From Volvariella volvacea V23 (lineage: Eukaryota; Basidiomycota; Agaricomycetes; Agaricales; Pluteaceae): 64,000 nt of DNA. The stretch spans positions 3,360,754 through 3,424,753 of the forward strand of contig KB722736.1 in NCBI GenBank assembly GCA_000349905.1. The letters run 5' to 3'. The position numbers and the translations under genes are program-made. Under the pieces are notes generated by a model that was not told the origin of the DNA, did not search any database, and saw only the letters and a list, made by a program, of their open reading frames with translations. Of this stretch, positions 21,626-33,633 are shown in pieces. Position 1 is the first letter of the stretch, and every line of letters begins with the position of its first letter.

Positions 21626-24600
21626 TTAGGCATCAACATTTTGAGATGAAGTATGTGTCACTGGATGCGCAGAGGTTGAAACCGAGGAATCCAAAGGCAC
21701 TGATGATAGATGGTGGTGTGGGTCGTCCTGTGGTGTGGTAGCTGATGGTTTCTCAGTAGAATCCCCACCATTGCCAAGCAGCATGTCCACCAAGGCAAAT
21801 TCCAGCGCTTTTGTCCCTTCCTCAGCCTGGGCCTGATGACTCATCCTGCCGTCCTGAACAGGTTCAAAGACCGAATTCCCCAGCTTGCTTATCGCGGTAG
21901 CACTAAGCTGAGGAACTGCTCCCACAGATGTCGTTCCTGCTATGCTTATTTTGTCATCATTATTACGTGCCTCCAATACTTTGTCGCCGACCGTAGGATC
22001 AGGACCTGGATTACGAGCAGAAGACAAGGGTATGCCAGCCCTAGCCATAAACATCTCCAAAATCACACGGCATTCGTCCGCGTTGTCAGCTCTTGAGAAC
22101 AATTGTCTCATTTCTAGAGCAGCTTCTTGGCTGATATGCGGATAGGGGAGGAGTGTTCCCGTACCATTGTCGCGCCGAACGGTAGGGGCATCCGCTACCG
22201 AAGCGTCCGCGGTGGGTATAACAGGGCTAGAAACGGTGGTGGTTGTCGGGCTGGAGCCGACATCGGTCGTGGACGGCGATTGAGATGAGGGTGGTGGCGT
22301 GGTAGAGGGTGCAGGGGGAGGAAGTAGTGACGGGACGGGTTTACGGTATTTCAGTTTAACCGGTGACGAATTCCGCGAGGGATTTACCGCCGCGGTGGTC
22401 GGCACAATATCTGGGGATGATGCTGGAGGGCTTGGTGTGAAAATGGGTTTTGCCAAGGTTGGTGATGAAGTCGCAGATGCAGCTTGCTGGACTTGTGACG
22501 AAATGGGTAAAAGGCCAGATATAAAGATTGAGGTTGTGGACGACGACGTTTGGCTCCTGGGGGAGTGTGAGCGCCGCTCCGGGTTCGGTTGCTGCTGGAC
22601 ATTGTCAGGCGGCAAAACCTTGCGAGAGATAGGGGCGGTAATGCCGTCTAATTTGGAATGAACCCCTGTATCGTGGTCACCAATAAGACGCTGCTGATGT
22701 CCTGGGGCGTCGCCTTGGGGAATATTCCACATGCCAAATACCTTATCGATAGCGTTGGAGCCGCCTTCTTGAGAACTGTACGCAGAAGGCGGCGTAGACG
22801 TCGGTGTCAATCCTGGAGAGGGCCTCGATGACGAGCTACTGACGTCGTAACTACGTTGTGTGACAGGAGCGAACCGATTTCTAGCACTGCTATCAGTCGG
22901 ACTTCCCTCTGTAGATCCTTGAGAGGAAGAGTACAGCATCGCAGGTCGGGGCAGCACAGGTCGATTTGCCAATGGGGAAATGCTTCCATTCGATGGTTTG
23001 GTATTGAGGGTCTTCGCCGTTGAGACAGTAGGCTGACTATTTCTCCCGCCCTTCGCGTCTTCTAGCGAACCGCGGAGTTTCTCCGAGACCCCACCTATCG
23101 TCAATTTGGACATCATCCGCTGCAGCCGTCCAGAGGGCTTCTGTTTACCGTTTTGACTAGTGACCCCAGAATTAATCGACGTGGTGCTTGCATTACGCTG
23201 GGGTTGCATTATGTCCAAAGGCGGGCCCTCAGCCAGGAAGTCCATCAGTGCTCGCGTTGATGCTGACACCTTTGTGGTCCGTCGGGGCGTCTCGGGTGGG
23301 TGATTCGGGTTCTTGGGTGGATCTTCAGGTTGGTCATCATCTGAGCCAGCCATAATCTCGTCCAGGTCAATAGACTCGCGATTACGCTGGATCTTCCGTG
23401 TGCGGGGTGGGAACCCAGAAGGCATGTATGACTTGTGGGGGAAGCTGGGCTGGACGCTTGACATGGTTGACGTGGAAGCCATGGCTGCACTGTGTTGGAA
23501 AGGAGTGGACAAAGATGTGGGAAGTGAGGGGACAGGAGCAGTTGGGTGAGGAGAGGCTTTTTTGACTAGTCGCGCACCCACAGAGACCGAACGAGAGCGA
23601 TTACTTGGAGCTGCTGCTGTTGCAGTCGTTGAAGCTGTTCCACTGACACTCTTCTGTCTTGCACGGCTTGCAATAGCACTAGAGGAAGGGGATTTGGTGA
23701 GAGAAGCAGGTTGCTGTTCCTCGTCGTCCTCAAGAATGGAATCTACTTGATGTAAAGGGGACTTTCGAACATCACCCCTGCGAGTGGAATCGGAATCAGA
23801 AGAATTGAAGGATAAGGGGGTCGGCCGGCGTGTTGCACGTTGATCTTTTTCTTGTTTGTGCACCTGTTATTTCAGTTTTTGGGATGGGATCACAAAACTC
23901 AAATGTCAGAAAACGACTAATTTGCTGACTAATGGGAAGCTTAAAACATTACCTCCATTGTCTTCAAACGGTCGGGTGTTAGTGACACTTTCATCGTCGA
24001 GTCGGATCTCATTAAGTCATCGAACTCCTGCTCTAGTGAGTCCTGGTCCGGGTGTATGAGGCAGTAAGTCCTTACACTCTAAGGGTCGCGCTTACCACAT
24101 ATGACGCCTCGTCACCCTCACCATGGGTGGCTGAGAAAGTTTTGGTGTCACTACTACGTATTGAATCCGCTTTCCTATGACCGTTCTGGCTGTCTTCTCC
24201 AGAAGTTCTACTTCCCGTGATAAACTTTTTCATGCTTTTGGCCCTTTCGAGTGACGTCCTTGGCGGGGTAGCCGGTGCTTTCGCAGACGCGGTAATGACA
24301 GTCAAGGTGGAAGCTTCCAAAGATAACCGAGCACGCTGAACATCTTGCTGTGGAGACGACGCTCTCGATTTGTCGCTGCGTAATGATTTACTCCGCCGTG
24401 GCTTGGACGTTCTTGAGAACTGTTCAATTTGCTCATAAACTGAATCGGAGTGTAGCAAGTTGACGAAGTGCGTATTCCTGATTAATAGTAGGACGCACCT
24501 TTCATGGATTTGAACAAAGAAAAGATTGTATCGTCTTCGCACAATGCAATGTATAAGTCCTGTACAGTAGCTGCAGACCGGCTGCTGTCTCTTGCTGCAA

Positions 24601-25517
24601 CGCGAGCAACGTTGGACAATATGTGCCTTGATTGAAGAGAAAAGAAGCCAATGAGCACCTGCTGACCCTATGGGACAGGGCGGATGGTGCATGGGCAGAA
24701 CACTTACTCTGACATAGCCCTGTGCAACGAGTTGATTCACATGTACCATGATTTCCCAAACAGCAGGACTTACTCTAGGATAGCCGTGAGATAGAGCGAG
24801 GCCGGAGCCACCAAAGACTGCTTGGGTGGAGATAAGCCACCGATCTGCGTCATCCGCTCGTGGAGTCGGACTTCTGCCATGGAGTCTGCGTCGAGTTCAT
24901 TTAGTGTCGAATATGCTTCACACTTGAGTCGTAAGAGCTGTATCGAGAAGGCACGAGAAGCAGGACAAGAGAACGGCATGGAGAGGGGACAAGACAGGCC
25001 CAACAGGACGAGAGGTATGTCAATCAGCAATCAAAATGAAAGAAGAGAACCAGCATCGAGGAGCGAGTCCAAGAACCTGAGGAACGAGAGGCAGAAGGGA
25101 CACGAACCTCGAATGCCCAGTCCAAGGAGAATGTTTTGCTGTCATCGTCGTGGTCTGATGACAGCGGGACTTCTTTAGGATATGTCCTGTCCCAATAGGC
25201 TCTCAGCTCAACCTCCGCCTCCAGCAATGCCTCCTTTCCCAGACTCGTGGGCAACAAGCTGAGCAGGCTCGACCGAAGTCTATCGGTATGTAACGACCGA
25301 GCGGTGCTGAGGATATTGTATAGGAATTCGTCGAGAAGGACATTGATGCAGCGCAGTGCGTCGATTTTGAGTTGTATGGGTCTCGTATCCGACAGAATAA
25401 GATTTGCGGAACTGGAAGAAACGTAGAAGGGCCCTGTGTCACGTTAATTGTTACTCGGGTTAGTTGACGTCGCAGAGAGGGGACGCAGGACAGACCGGGC
25501 TCGACGACGCTAGGCAT
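21626..25517 (-). CDS. Long disordered protein with predicted N-terminal histone fold
   Basis: A protein of unknown function that looks conserved in fungi, judged by exon quality. Starting at ATG 25517 (MPSVVEPG), an exon from about 25430 encodes a helical region (ILSDTRPIQLKIDALRCINV, LDEFLYNILSTA, LPTSLGKEALLEAEVELRAY). Next come LLRLKCEAYSTLNEL and LVAPASLYLTAILE, a 12-nt exon (24719-24708) encoding AMS, and HILSNVARVAARD, then TVQDLYIALCEDDTIF. The helix pattern PASLYLTAILEAMSEHIL...VAARD resembles the second and third helices of an H2A-like histone fold; this is inference. The remaining about 1,000 residues are Ser/Pro/Thr-rich and disordered, with LTPDRLKTME near 23960. The C-terminal part (23863-21626) is one exon ending at 21626. 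The first intron is ambiguous (35 or 63 nt). A chromatin or polarity role is possible but unproven. Confidence 0.7.
24708..24719 (-). other. 12-nt micro-exon in the histone-fold gene
   Basis: Flanked by TTGCACAG and GTAAGTG. It joins LTAILE to EHILSN in frame as E-A-M-S-E. Skipping it would delete four residues of a predicted helix without shifting the frame. Confidence 0.65.
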
Positions 25518-25837
25518 CGTGGTACAAGTTACAAGAAACAAAGGACTGTCAGAGTGGGTGATATAGAATTGAACCAGCCAAGGAACGTGAGTGGAGGAGC
25601 GGGCACGGTGGGTGGGGCAAGCGAACCCGAATTACTGTACCAGTTTGAATTTTCAAATTCCCCGGTTTCGGTTGATTTGGTTACAGAACAGAACCAACCC
25701 TCGACCTCGCTTAATCCTTCCCTTCCTCGCGACCCGACCCGCTGTGGCAACAATTTCTATGCACAATATCTCATATCCTATCGTGTTGCATATGCTATAC
25801 ACATATGATTGATGCAATCTACTATAGGTCTCCAGCA
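25518..25837. other. Short intergenic region between two tandem minus-strand genes
   Basis: Contains the presumed promoter of the histone-fold gene and the 3' flank of the zinc-finger gene. Nothing else was recognised. Confidence 0.45.
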
Positions 25838-28800
25838 TCATGACTCTGCGAGCATCATTTCCACGACCTCCGATTCATCGCCACTCGCAGCACCAGGAGT
25901 TCGTCTATCCCCTTGTACCAGCTCTCCCAATGGAGCAGCCAGGTGTTCAGAAGCTCCGGCGTCCACAAACTCACCGCCTCTTTCCTCTGCCCCGTTGTTG
26001 TCCAGGGTTGTGTGTTGCTCCTGTGTCGCTCGGTTTCCGATCTCAGCTTCTGCCTCAGGTCCACTGATAGTAGCCTCCCGATCTGGGGTGTCTTCTGCCG
26101 CTTCGCTCGGGGGCCACAGCACAAGACCCTCGTTAAACAACTCCGAGACTTCAGTTGAATTCAGCTCCAGCATATTCCTAATTTTGGTCGGCGGTGCTGG
26201 TTGTGAGGGCATCGTTGAGAAATGAGTCGAAGAAATCGCCATGTACTCATAGGGAGTGTGGTCAACTCGTCGAAACATTGGACCTGTAGAAACCCCCCAG
26301 CGTCAGCGTGCTGCAGGCAGCGACCACAAGGGAGAACACCTTACCCGTAGAACCATTTGCGCTTCCAGCCAAAGCACTTCGGAGAGGCAAGGCGGCGTTG
26401 TATCGCTTATTACCCAAGCTGACAGGTCCAGCAATATTCCGTAACACCTAAATTCGATCACAAATCAGCTCCCTATATCTACTTAATCAACCCTGTCCCC
26501 GATAGACTTGCCACGTCCCGGATACAAAAAAAAATAGTTGACCCTTGGGTCTCGTGCCGCCCAGCCAAAGTGAGGAACAGAGGGAGGCAAGCCAACGGCC
26601 AGGGAACGGAAGGGACATCAGGACTTACCCAAGGTCCCAATATAGCGTGTCTCTCTGCTGATATAGTAAACTGAAAAACAGGTCTAGATTCCACCATATA
26701 CGCAGGTAACGTTTTCGGGTTGGGTACAGAGGATAGTTCTTGTAGCTGTGCAGATGTTGGCGCAAAGGGTGACGCTCCGGGCTTGGGTGCGCCTCCGTTT
26801 TCGTGCTGACCCTTGCAATGTCGTACTAATTGCTGAGACGTTCTAAAGGTCTGATCACACCCTGAAAGCGCGAGATGAGCCGTGTCATTTTTAACATACT
26901 AAAATGTACATGACGCGGTAATTGTCGCCATAGTCGTGGAAGTTTTCACAACGAGTGATGATAAAAATCTGATTTAGGGTATGAGTACGTACCTCCGTAG
27001 GGACAAGCATAAGGTGTTAATGCATGTATCGAAATATGATCCAATAGTTGTGTATCTCGTAGGAAGAATTGGCCGCATTGCTGCCACAAACATGATACAT
27101 CCTCCTGTCATCATATGGGGTAAGTCGAGAGCCACATGGAAATCAATGAGAGACATCAGACACAAGTCGGGTCCACGCTAGTTACCTTTGACCCGTTACT
27201 CGAGCAGTGCTCTTGTAAGTGCGCCAACAGACCGCCCGACGAATTGAGAACAGCACCGCAACCGTTCCATTTGCAGTCTCGTTTACTGAACCGCGTTTTT
27301 ACAAGCTTCAGCAGTCTAACTTCTTCCTCGTCTGTTCGGAAAGGGAGACAGGAGCAGAAATTCGTCAACCACGAGTCAGACACGGCATGGGAAAAGCAGA
27401 AAAAGGAAACATTTACCCAGTGCTGACAGCTCACTGCGAATCTCCACGAAGTTGAAATCTAAAATCGAATAATAATCGCGTTGCAAGAAAAGAATGATGA
27501 TAACATATTAGTTCCGGTTGACAGCCACGATGTAATGATACCAAGATGAGTGGAGATGTGCGACGAAAACAAAACCAAAAAGCAATGTGGATAGCCGCGG
27601 GTGATATGTTGGCATGGTTGTGTTAAACATGAGAAACCAGATTTGGATTTTCAGATGGAAGGAAGATTAAAATGCTCAAACCGCTATGACATACTATCTG
27701 ATGGAGCCCCTCGCGACGAACTGCTTTCACTCTGTCCTCTTTGCTTTCGTTTTCTTTTCCGCAAGTAATCAGGCAATGGAGGAACCAACACATATGCGAA
27801 GTTTTCTTTCCCGCTACCAGTTGCTCTCCTGTTTGCGCCACTTGCACTACCAGACGATGTCATACCTCCATTTGTGGAAATGCCACTAGTTGTTCCAGCC
27901 ATTCTGTTAACGGCTACAAGGGAGCTGCCATTACCACTTTCACGGAAAACTTCTATTGTTGAATGATTTGCCTTCATTGAAATCGCGGCTTCATGGACAG
28001 TAACTTGGTTAGCGGTGGTTGACGAAGATGTGGCAGGGAGCAAATTCATTGGAGGCAAAGGACCGTCTTGTCCTGGCACCATATCCCCATTTGGTAAGCC
28101 ATCAACGATCGTGCCAGCCGCGGTAGGGACAGGTGTGCCGCGAGCACCTGAATTTGTAGTGGGGTTATTGTAAGAGCTAGTAGAAGCTAGTTTGGAAGAT
28201 ATGGCAGCTACAGCTCTGGATACAGCGCTTTGGAAAGCTGTGCTTTGTTTTATGTCGTTTGGGTGTGAACTGTTTCTCCCAGGCTGGGGCGCGTCCACGT
28301 TCATTGTATCAACACTTGCACGCTGAATACCAGCCTCCTTCCCTGGTTCAGATGCTATATCTGATTCTGTACGCACTCCATCCGTCGAGGGAGGAAATGG
28401 TGCAGGCGTCGATCGCAACGACCCTACAGCGCTACCTTGACCAGCGTTTGCCGCCTCAGTTGAGTTATCCTTCTGGGGTGTGTGTGATGAAGGTGCGCCC
28501 AGGGCCCGCAAAATATCACGAGCTAAATGTTTCTTATCCGCTTGGGCTGCCGTCCGTGTCGAAGTAGAAGCAACAGATGAATCTTTACTAAGCGGGCTTG
28601 ATGTACGCGGTGCAGATATCAAAGTGCTCTTTCCTTGGGTTGGTGACGATTGCGCCCTTACAGGTGGGAGAGGAATGGTGTTGTTGGTAATCTGTCTTTG
28701 CTGTTGGTGTTGGAGTGCTTGGGGTGAGTACTCATATGGTACAATCATGGTGGATTGGATAAAGGCCTTCTGTGATTGATTAGGAACTGACTGTGGTAAT

Positions 28801-30489
28801 GGCTCATATTGATTTGCTTGATTCGGCTGGGGAGCCGGAGGTAGTTGAGCGGTTGGAGGAACGATGGGACGTGTCGCATCGTTTGACTTGGATGCAGGAG
28901 GTAAAGAAGATAATTGGGGCTGCGCAGAAATATGGGATTGAGTAGATACTGGGGGTCTGACGGCAGGAGCCTGAATGGGCGTTGCCGCTTGAGTGAGGCG
29001 TGGATTACGGGCTGGTAAAGTGGGCTGCGAGACAGATTGACCGGGAGCTATCGATGTTGAAGATGATCTAATGGCGGGTACGCTTTGACCTTGTTGAGGC
29101 AATTGCTTGTTATACACCTCTCGAAGTTCCTGCTCCAGCAGGTGTGGTAAATCCTTCTCAGAGAAGTGCTCAGGACTTTTATTTTGCTGAGGACGTATAA
29201 TAGATATGACACCAGATTTGTTTTTGTAAACCTTTAGGAGTGTACCATCAATAGGAAAGTACGAATGGCTGGGTGCGCTAGGTGCCCAGCGGGATATCAC
29301 TTGCTGAATGAGGTTGGCTTGTTGCCGCGCATGCACTCGGATAGCATCGCCTTTACTGATATTTAATTGCAAAACGGTAGCTTGAGCATTATTCTGTACA
29401 GCTTGAGGAGGGGTATTTGTTTGCTGATACTGAGTAGTCTGAGGATTATTGGTATTTTGCTGGGCCGGTGCAGCGCGGACCTTGTTCGCTCCGGAAGAGC
29501 TATCTTGAAGTTGCGCAAACTCAATAGCCTTACTATGAGGCACTGCGGAAAGTCAATACAGTATGTATGACAAAGGTAAGTGTGAGGCTCACTAGACGCG
29601 CCTATCTGGGTTGTTGGTCCAGTTGATTGAGTCTGAAGAGACATGCCCGTGCTTTGTGGTTGGAATTGTTGAGCAACCGCTTGTCTTTGATGCCCATGAG
29701 AGTCTATGAGCTGGGCGTTTGCCGCTGTTTGATTCGTTAACCAAGCTTGATAAACAGCATACTCCTCAGCGGTAGGGGGAGCAATATAACCTGGATGCTT
29801 GGTTGTCAACGGTTGATAATAACCTTCCTGGGAAAGGATACCCTGAAAGACACCTCCAGCAGGGTGGCTTTGCACAAGATTTATAGCTGATGGTTCTGTG
29901 TGTGGGGGCTGGGGTTTAGGTTGCTGCAATGGGGTTTGGGAAGACTTAGCCGAGCTGGTGGACGGAAGGTGTTGATGGTCCTGCTAGGCAGCTCAACAAA
30001 TCAACGATAACCGTTGAGTTCCTGGATACATACCCTATAATAGGCTGACGGAGCATTCTGAGCAGTAGTGGCATCGTTCGTCTGAGGCTGGCCCTGACCT
30101 GGGTGAAGGGCTTGCGTTTTTGTGGATTCGCTAGCCACCTGACTACAACAGAGCAAGGAATTGCATTACACACTGAGGTCTAAGTCAAAACGGCACAACT
30201 CACGCGCTGCCTAGTCCTCGTAATTCTTGATACACACGCCTGGATGTTCACGACTTTAGATCCACCCCATAGTCTCAGAAGTGGAGAGCACTCTCACATC
30301 GCTTCCTGCCCCTCACGTATCTTCTTGAGCAACTCCTCCTCATAGGTGTTGTTACGCCCTTGGTTCATTTCACTAGCGATACTGAGCACGGCTTGAGAAC
30401 TCTCAACACGAAAACGACGCGATTCATACAGTTCTTTGGACAGCAAAGTTCGTAGATTCGCCTTTAGACACGCAATATGATAACCGATC
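25838..30489 (-). CDS. Gln/Pro-rich protein with three C-terminal C2H2 zinc fingers
   Basis: Probable nuclear, DNA- or chromatin-binding protein. The 5' part (30489 downward) encodes helical ANLRTLLSKELYESRRFRV and YEEELLKKIREGQEA, then a long Gln/Pro/Ser-rich region. Within it is a small folded-looking block (RVHARQQANLIQQVISRW, PIDGTLLKVYKNKSGVISII, LPHLLEQELREVYNK). The 3' part (27458 downward) has an acidic helix VEIRSELSALDEEEVRLLKL and zinc fingers CKWNGCG...HLQEHC, CLWQQCG...HISIH and CPYGGCD...HCKGQH, then an acidic tail stopping at 25838. The two parts are joined by a 236-nt intron (27694-27459, GTATGT...TTTTAG) whose phase fits; they could be two genes. No ARID or other named domain is recognised. 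The start is unclear: a short exon from the ATG at 30623 would splice in phase. Confidence 0.6.
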
Positions 30490-30621
30490 CTTCAAACAAA
30501 AGGCTTAAATGTCCAGAATGAGATTCTAAGGAATGGTGGGGAGGAGCGATGAAGGACTTGAGGAGAAAGGGTGCTAGTTGTGGATCACAGAAAACGTGAC
30601 AGGGCGTGGGAACTCCTGGAC
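30490..30621. promoter_or_regulatory. Very compact divergent start region
   Basis: About 130 bases separate the zinc-finger gene's first clear exon from the NDUFAF5-type gene. The only minus-strand ATG here overlaps the plus-strand ATG in the palindrome ACATGT at 30620-30625. Confidence 0.4.
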
Positions 30622-32127
30622 ATGTCCTTCAAGCAAGTAACCACCGCCGCTGCGCGTCTCGTCCCCAGATACCCTCTCCAGACCCGCGCATTTGCAGCCG
30701 TTTCATCATCCCCTCCCCCAAGTTTTACAAGTGTAAACCCATATCAAGTCTTTGATCGCAATGCCAAAAGACTCCAGCGTGATCGTGCTGCAACCAGAGG
30801 CGGTGGTGAACGTAGCAGGACCGTGGATTATGTCCGAGATGAAGTTGCAGATAGACTAATGGAGCGTTTCATGGTACGCAATTAATCTCCGCGATACATA
30901 CTGTGTATTGAGAGACATGTCGGGTATCAGGATATTAAACGCACTTTCGGAACAGTCCTTGACCTCGGGTCGGGACCAGGACACTTCTCGAAATTGCTTG
31001 AACGAGACAAAGTCCAGAAATCAATACTACTCGATTCTAGCTGTACGTTTTGTCATGACAACTCACGCCCAATCCCTCACGTTCGCTCCATCAGCAAAAA
31101 CTCTCTTTCGAGATCCCGAGTCCGAGTTCGAAGGCGAGCCCTTACCACGACCAGTTGCGTTCGGGTACAAAAGAATTGACGTTCCTGCACATAAATAGTT
31201 GATATAGAGCGGATTCATGCGGACGAGGAGAACTTTCTCAAGGTCATTGATCGCAACTCGCAAGAGGCTGTGGTATCTTGTTTGAGCCTTCAGTGGATAA
31301 ATGATCTACCAGGTAAGTAATGCCGTCAGATCCTATATCCTACATGGTAAATGAATCATTCCAGGTGTCCTCGTTCAGATCAAGGAAGCACTGAGGCCAG
31401 ATGGTCTTTTCCTCGGTGCTATGTTTGGTGGAGACACTTTATTTGAGCTGAGGTCCGGTAAATCTCAACAAAATGATACTCCAAGCCCTAACACCCATTT
31501 CATATGTTCAGGACATCACTCCAGTTGGCGGAAATGGAACGAGAAGGTGGAATATCGCCACATGTGTCCCCAATGACTGGTACACACTACGCCACTACCC
31601 CAAAATAGAGATCTGACCACTCATCCAATACAGATACGGGGGATATATCCAATTTACTCGGACGTGCAGGATTCAAGCTCCTGACAGTCGACATTGACGA
31701 AGTCAAAGTCGCGTATCCCAGCATGTGGGAGCTAATCGAAGACCTTCAAGATATGGGAGAGAGTAACGCAGTGATTGGGAAGTATGTTGTAATCTTATTA
31801 CTTGTTTTGGCTGATGCTGAACTGAATCACCAAGGCGGCAATTTATCCACCGAGACACACTAGCGGCAGCTTCTGCGATCTACAAAGGTGGATACATAGT
31901 ACACGGTCTCAATTCCCTTGCTGACGTTGTATTCGATAGAAATGCATGGCAATGAAGATGGCAGCATTCCTGCTACATTTCAGATAATCTACATGGTTCG
32001 TGCACGCTTGGTCACCCTATTATTGCTACTTGAAATCGTATATTAGATTGGCTGGAAACCCGACCCATCACAGCCAAAACCACTTGAGCGAGGCTCGGGA
32101 GAAGTCAACCTCAAGGAGGTGCTATGA
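30622..32127 (+). CDS. NDUFAF5: Mitochondrial complex I assembly methyltransferase-like protein (NDUFAF5 family)
   Basis: Mitochondrial matrix protein with a SAM methyltransferase fold; in other eukaryotes it hydroxylates an Arg of a complex I subunit during early assembly. The N-terminus ([20 protein letters not shown]) is Arg/Ser-rich and lacks acids, a typical presequence. It is followed by [18 protein letters not shown], the SAM-binding motif [61 protein letters not shown] and [19 protein letters not shown], and it ends with [19 protein letters not shown]. This ending and the QWINDLPG block are hallmarks of the family. About nine exons; exon 1 is 30622-30873, and small introns split the SAM domain several times. 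Presence implies a fungus with conventional complex I. Confidence 0.93.
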
Positions 32128-33633
32128 GCACATAGCTACTGATGCGATTCTCTACCTAACAAAGGACTGGTACCGATGCACGCATAGACCAATATGTAGA
32201 CATAGAGCACTTTGTCCTATCCAGATGGGCCATCCACATGCCAAGTTCCTTATTTCAAATTCGGGGATAGTTTCCCCGCATGCAATGTGACGTCACCTCA
32301 GAGTCCTCAACTTGCCTGCACACCTAGTGCAAACTGCCACGGTCTTCGGAGCTATTCACTAGGGTGTTGAATGTTACGCATCTGTTCGGTACAAAGCCTT
32401 GAGATTCTGACCTATTCACCCATTCTAGGTAACCTCATGCAGCTTCAACACGCCGGAGAAGTGTAAAGCATGAATGTTCTCATCACTGTCATCAGTCAGG
32501 TACACCTGTTCGTGTAGCCTTTGCCGTTTCGTGCCGCCGGTTGTTGATGTGAGTTCGGGAAGGTGTCGTAACTTCGGGCAAGCAAGACAACCTTGATATC
32601 TCGCGGGAGACCGCCAAGCGCTGAACCAAGCCATATTGCAGTATCCTCTAGGTGGTGCTAAGCACACGCAAAATTTGCTCTCAATCGATCGTGATGAGAT
32701 ACAGTCAGGCGTGCCAGTACATGCATGCAACAAAGGTGACTTACTCTAGCAGCTCCAAGTCTGGAATTTGTAGTTTTCCAGCTTCTCGAGGCACGTTTAA
32801 CACCAAATTCTGGCTGATCATCAGTCACATTAAACTGCCGAACTGGCATTGGGCTGAACCTTGCGTGATTGATGACCGCTGTGCTCCAATTTCAGGTTCA
32901 TTGGGCTGATTGCTCAGTTGTTCATGATACTCTCCGTTCCGACCCATGGGACAATGTCGAATCGAGAAGAATAGCGTTGCATGGGGGAAGGTGTAGATAG
33001 CACCTCGTGTCAGGACATAGATCATAGCACTCCAACCACCAGGTTGGAGCCGTCACGATCGCTGGCAAAACGGTTGTAGGGCGTGTTCATATGATACCCA
33101 GCACAGCCTTACAGAATTCGGCAACACTATCCAATATGAACGGTTGTATTATTTCAGCATAATCATCGCTTGTCGTAGAATACCCCTACCCCATCCCGAC
33201 ACCGCAAGTCATATATACTAATTTATACGCCACGGGTCGGTGGAAGATACCGTTCACCCTTTTTTGTATTGTCCTCGAGCCAATTCAGTGCGGGTGACTT
33301 GCCTCCTGGTCTCGTATCGGCAAGGTCCAAAAGGTACAAATACCAGCGGCGCCATGAACGAGGACAGCATGCACGACCGCTAACCTTATGTGGCCACCGT
33401 GTACATGTTGTTTGAGGATTGATATATTACTCTCCTCTTCACATCACCCTCTGCTCCATTGATTCCTTCTCAAGGCTCAAGTTCTCACTAGCAGCTCGAT
33501 CCTGTTCTCCTTTTGGATGTAAGCCCTTGTAAAATCTCTCCTACACTACTTATCCCCGTTCGCCCCGCGGTGGTTGAAAGATATAGTTCTAGGACCCAGG
33601 GTCTGAGCCGCCGGGTCAGTCGGCACTATCAAA
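32128..33633. other. Gene-poor intergenic (1.5 kb)
   Basis: Convergent region between the NDUFAF5-type gene and TRM10. Only short frames with no recognisable features are present; no repeats or RNA genes were seen. Its right end may be the long TRM10 3' UTR. Confidence 0.5.
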
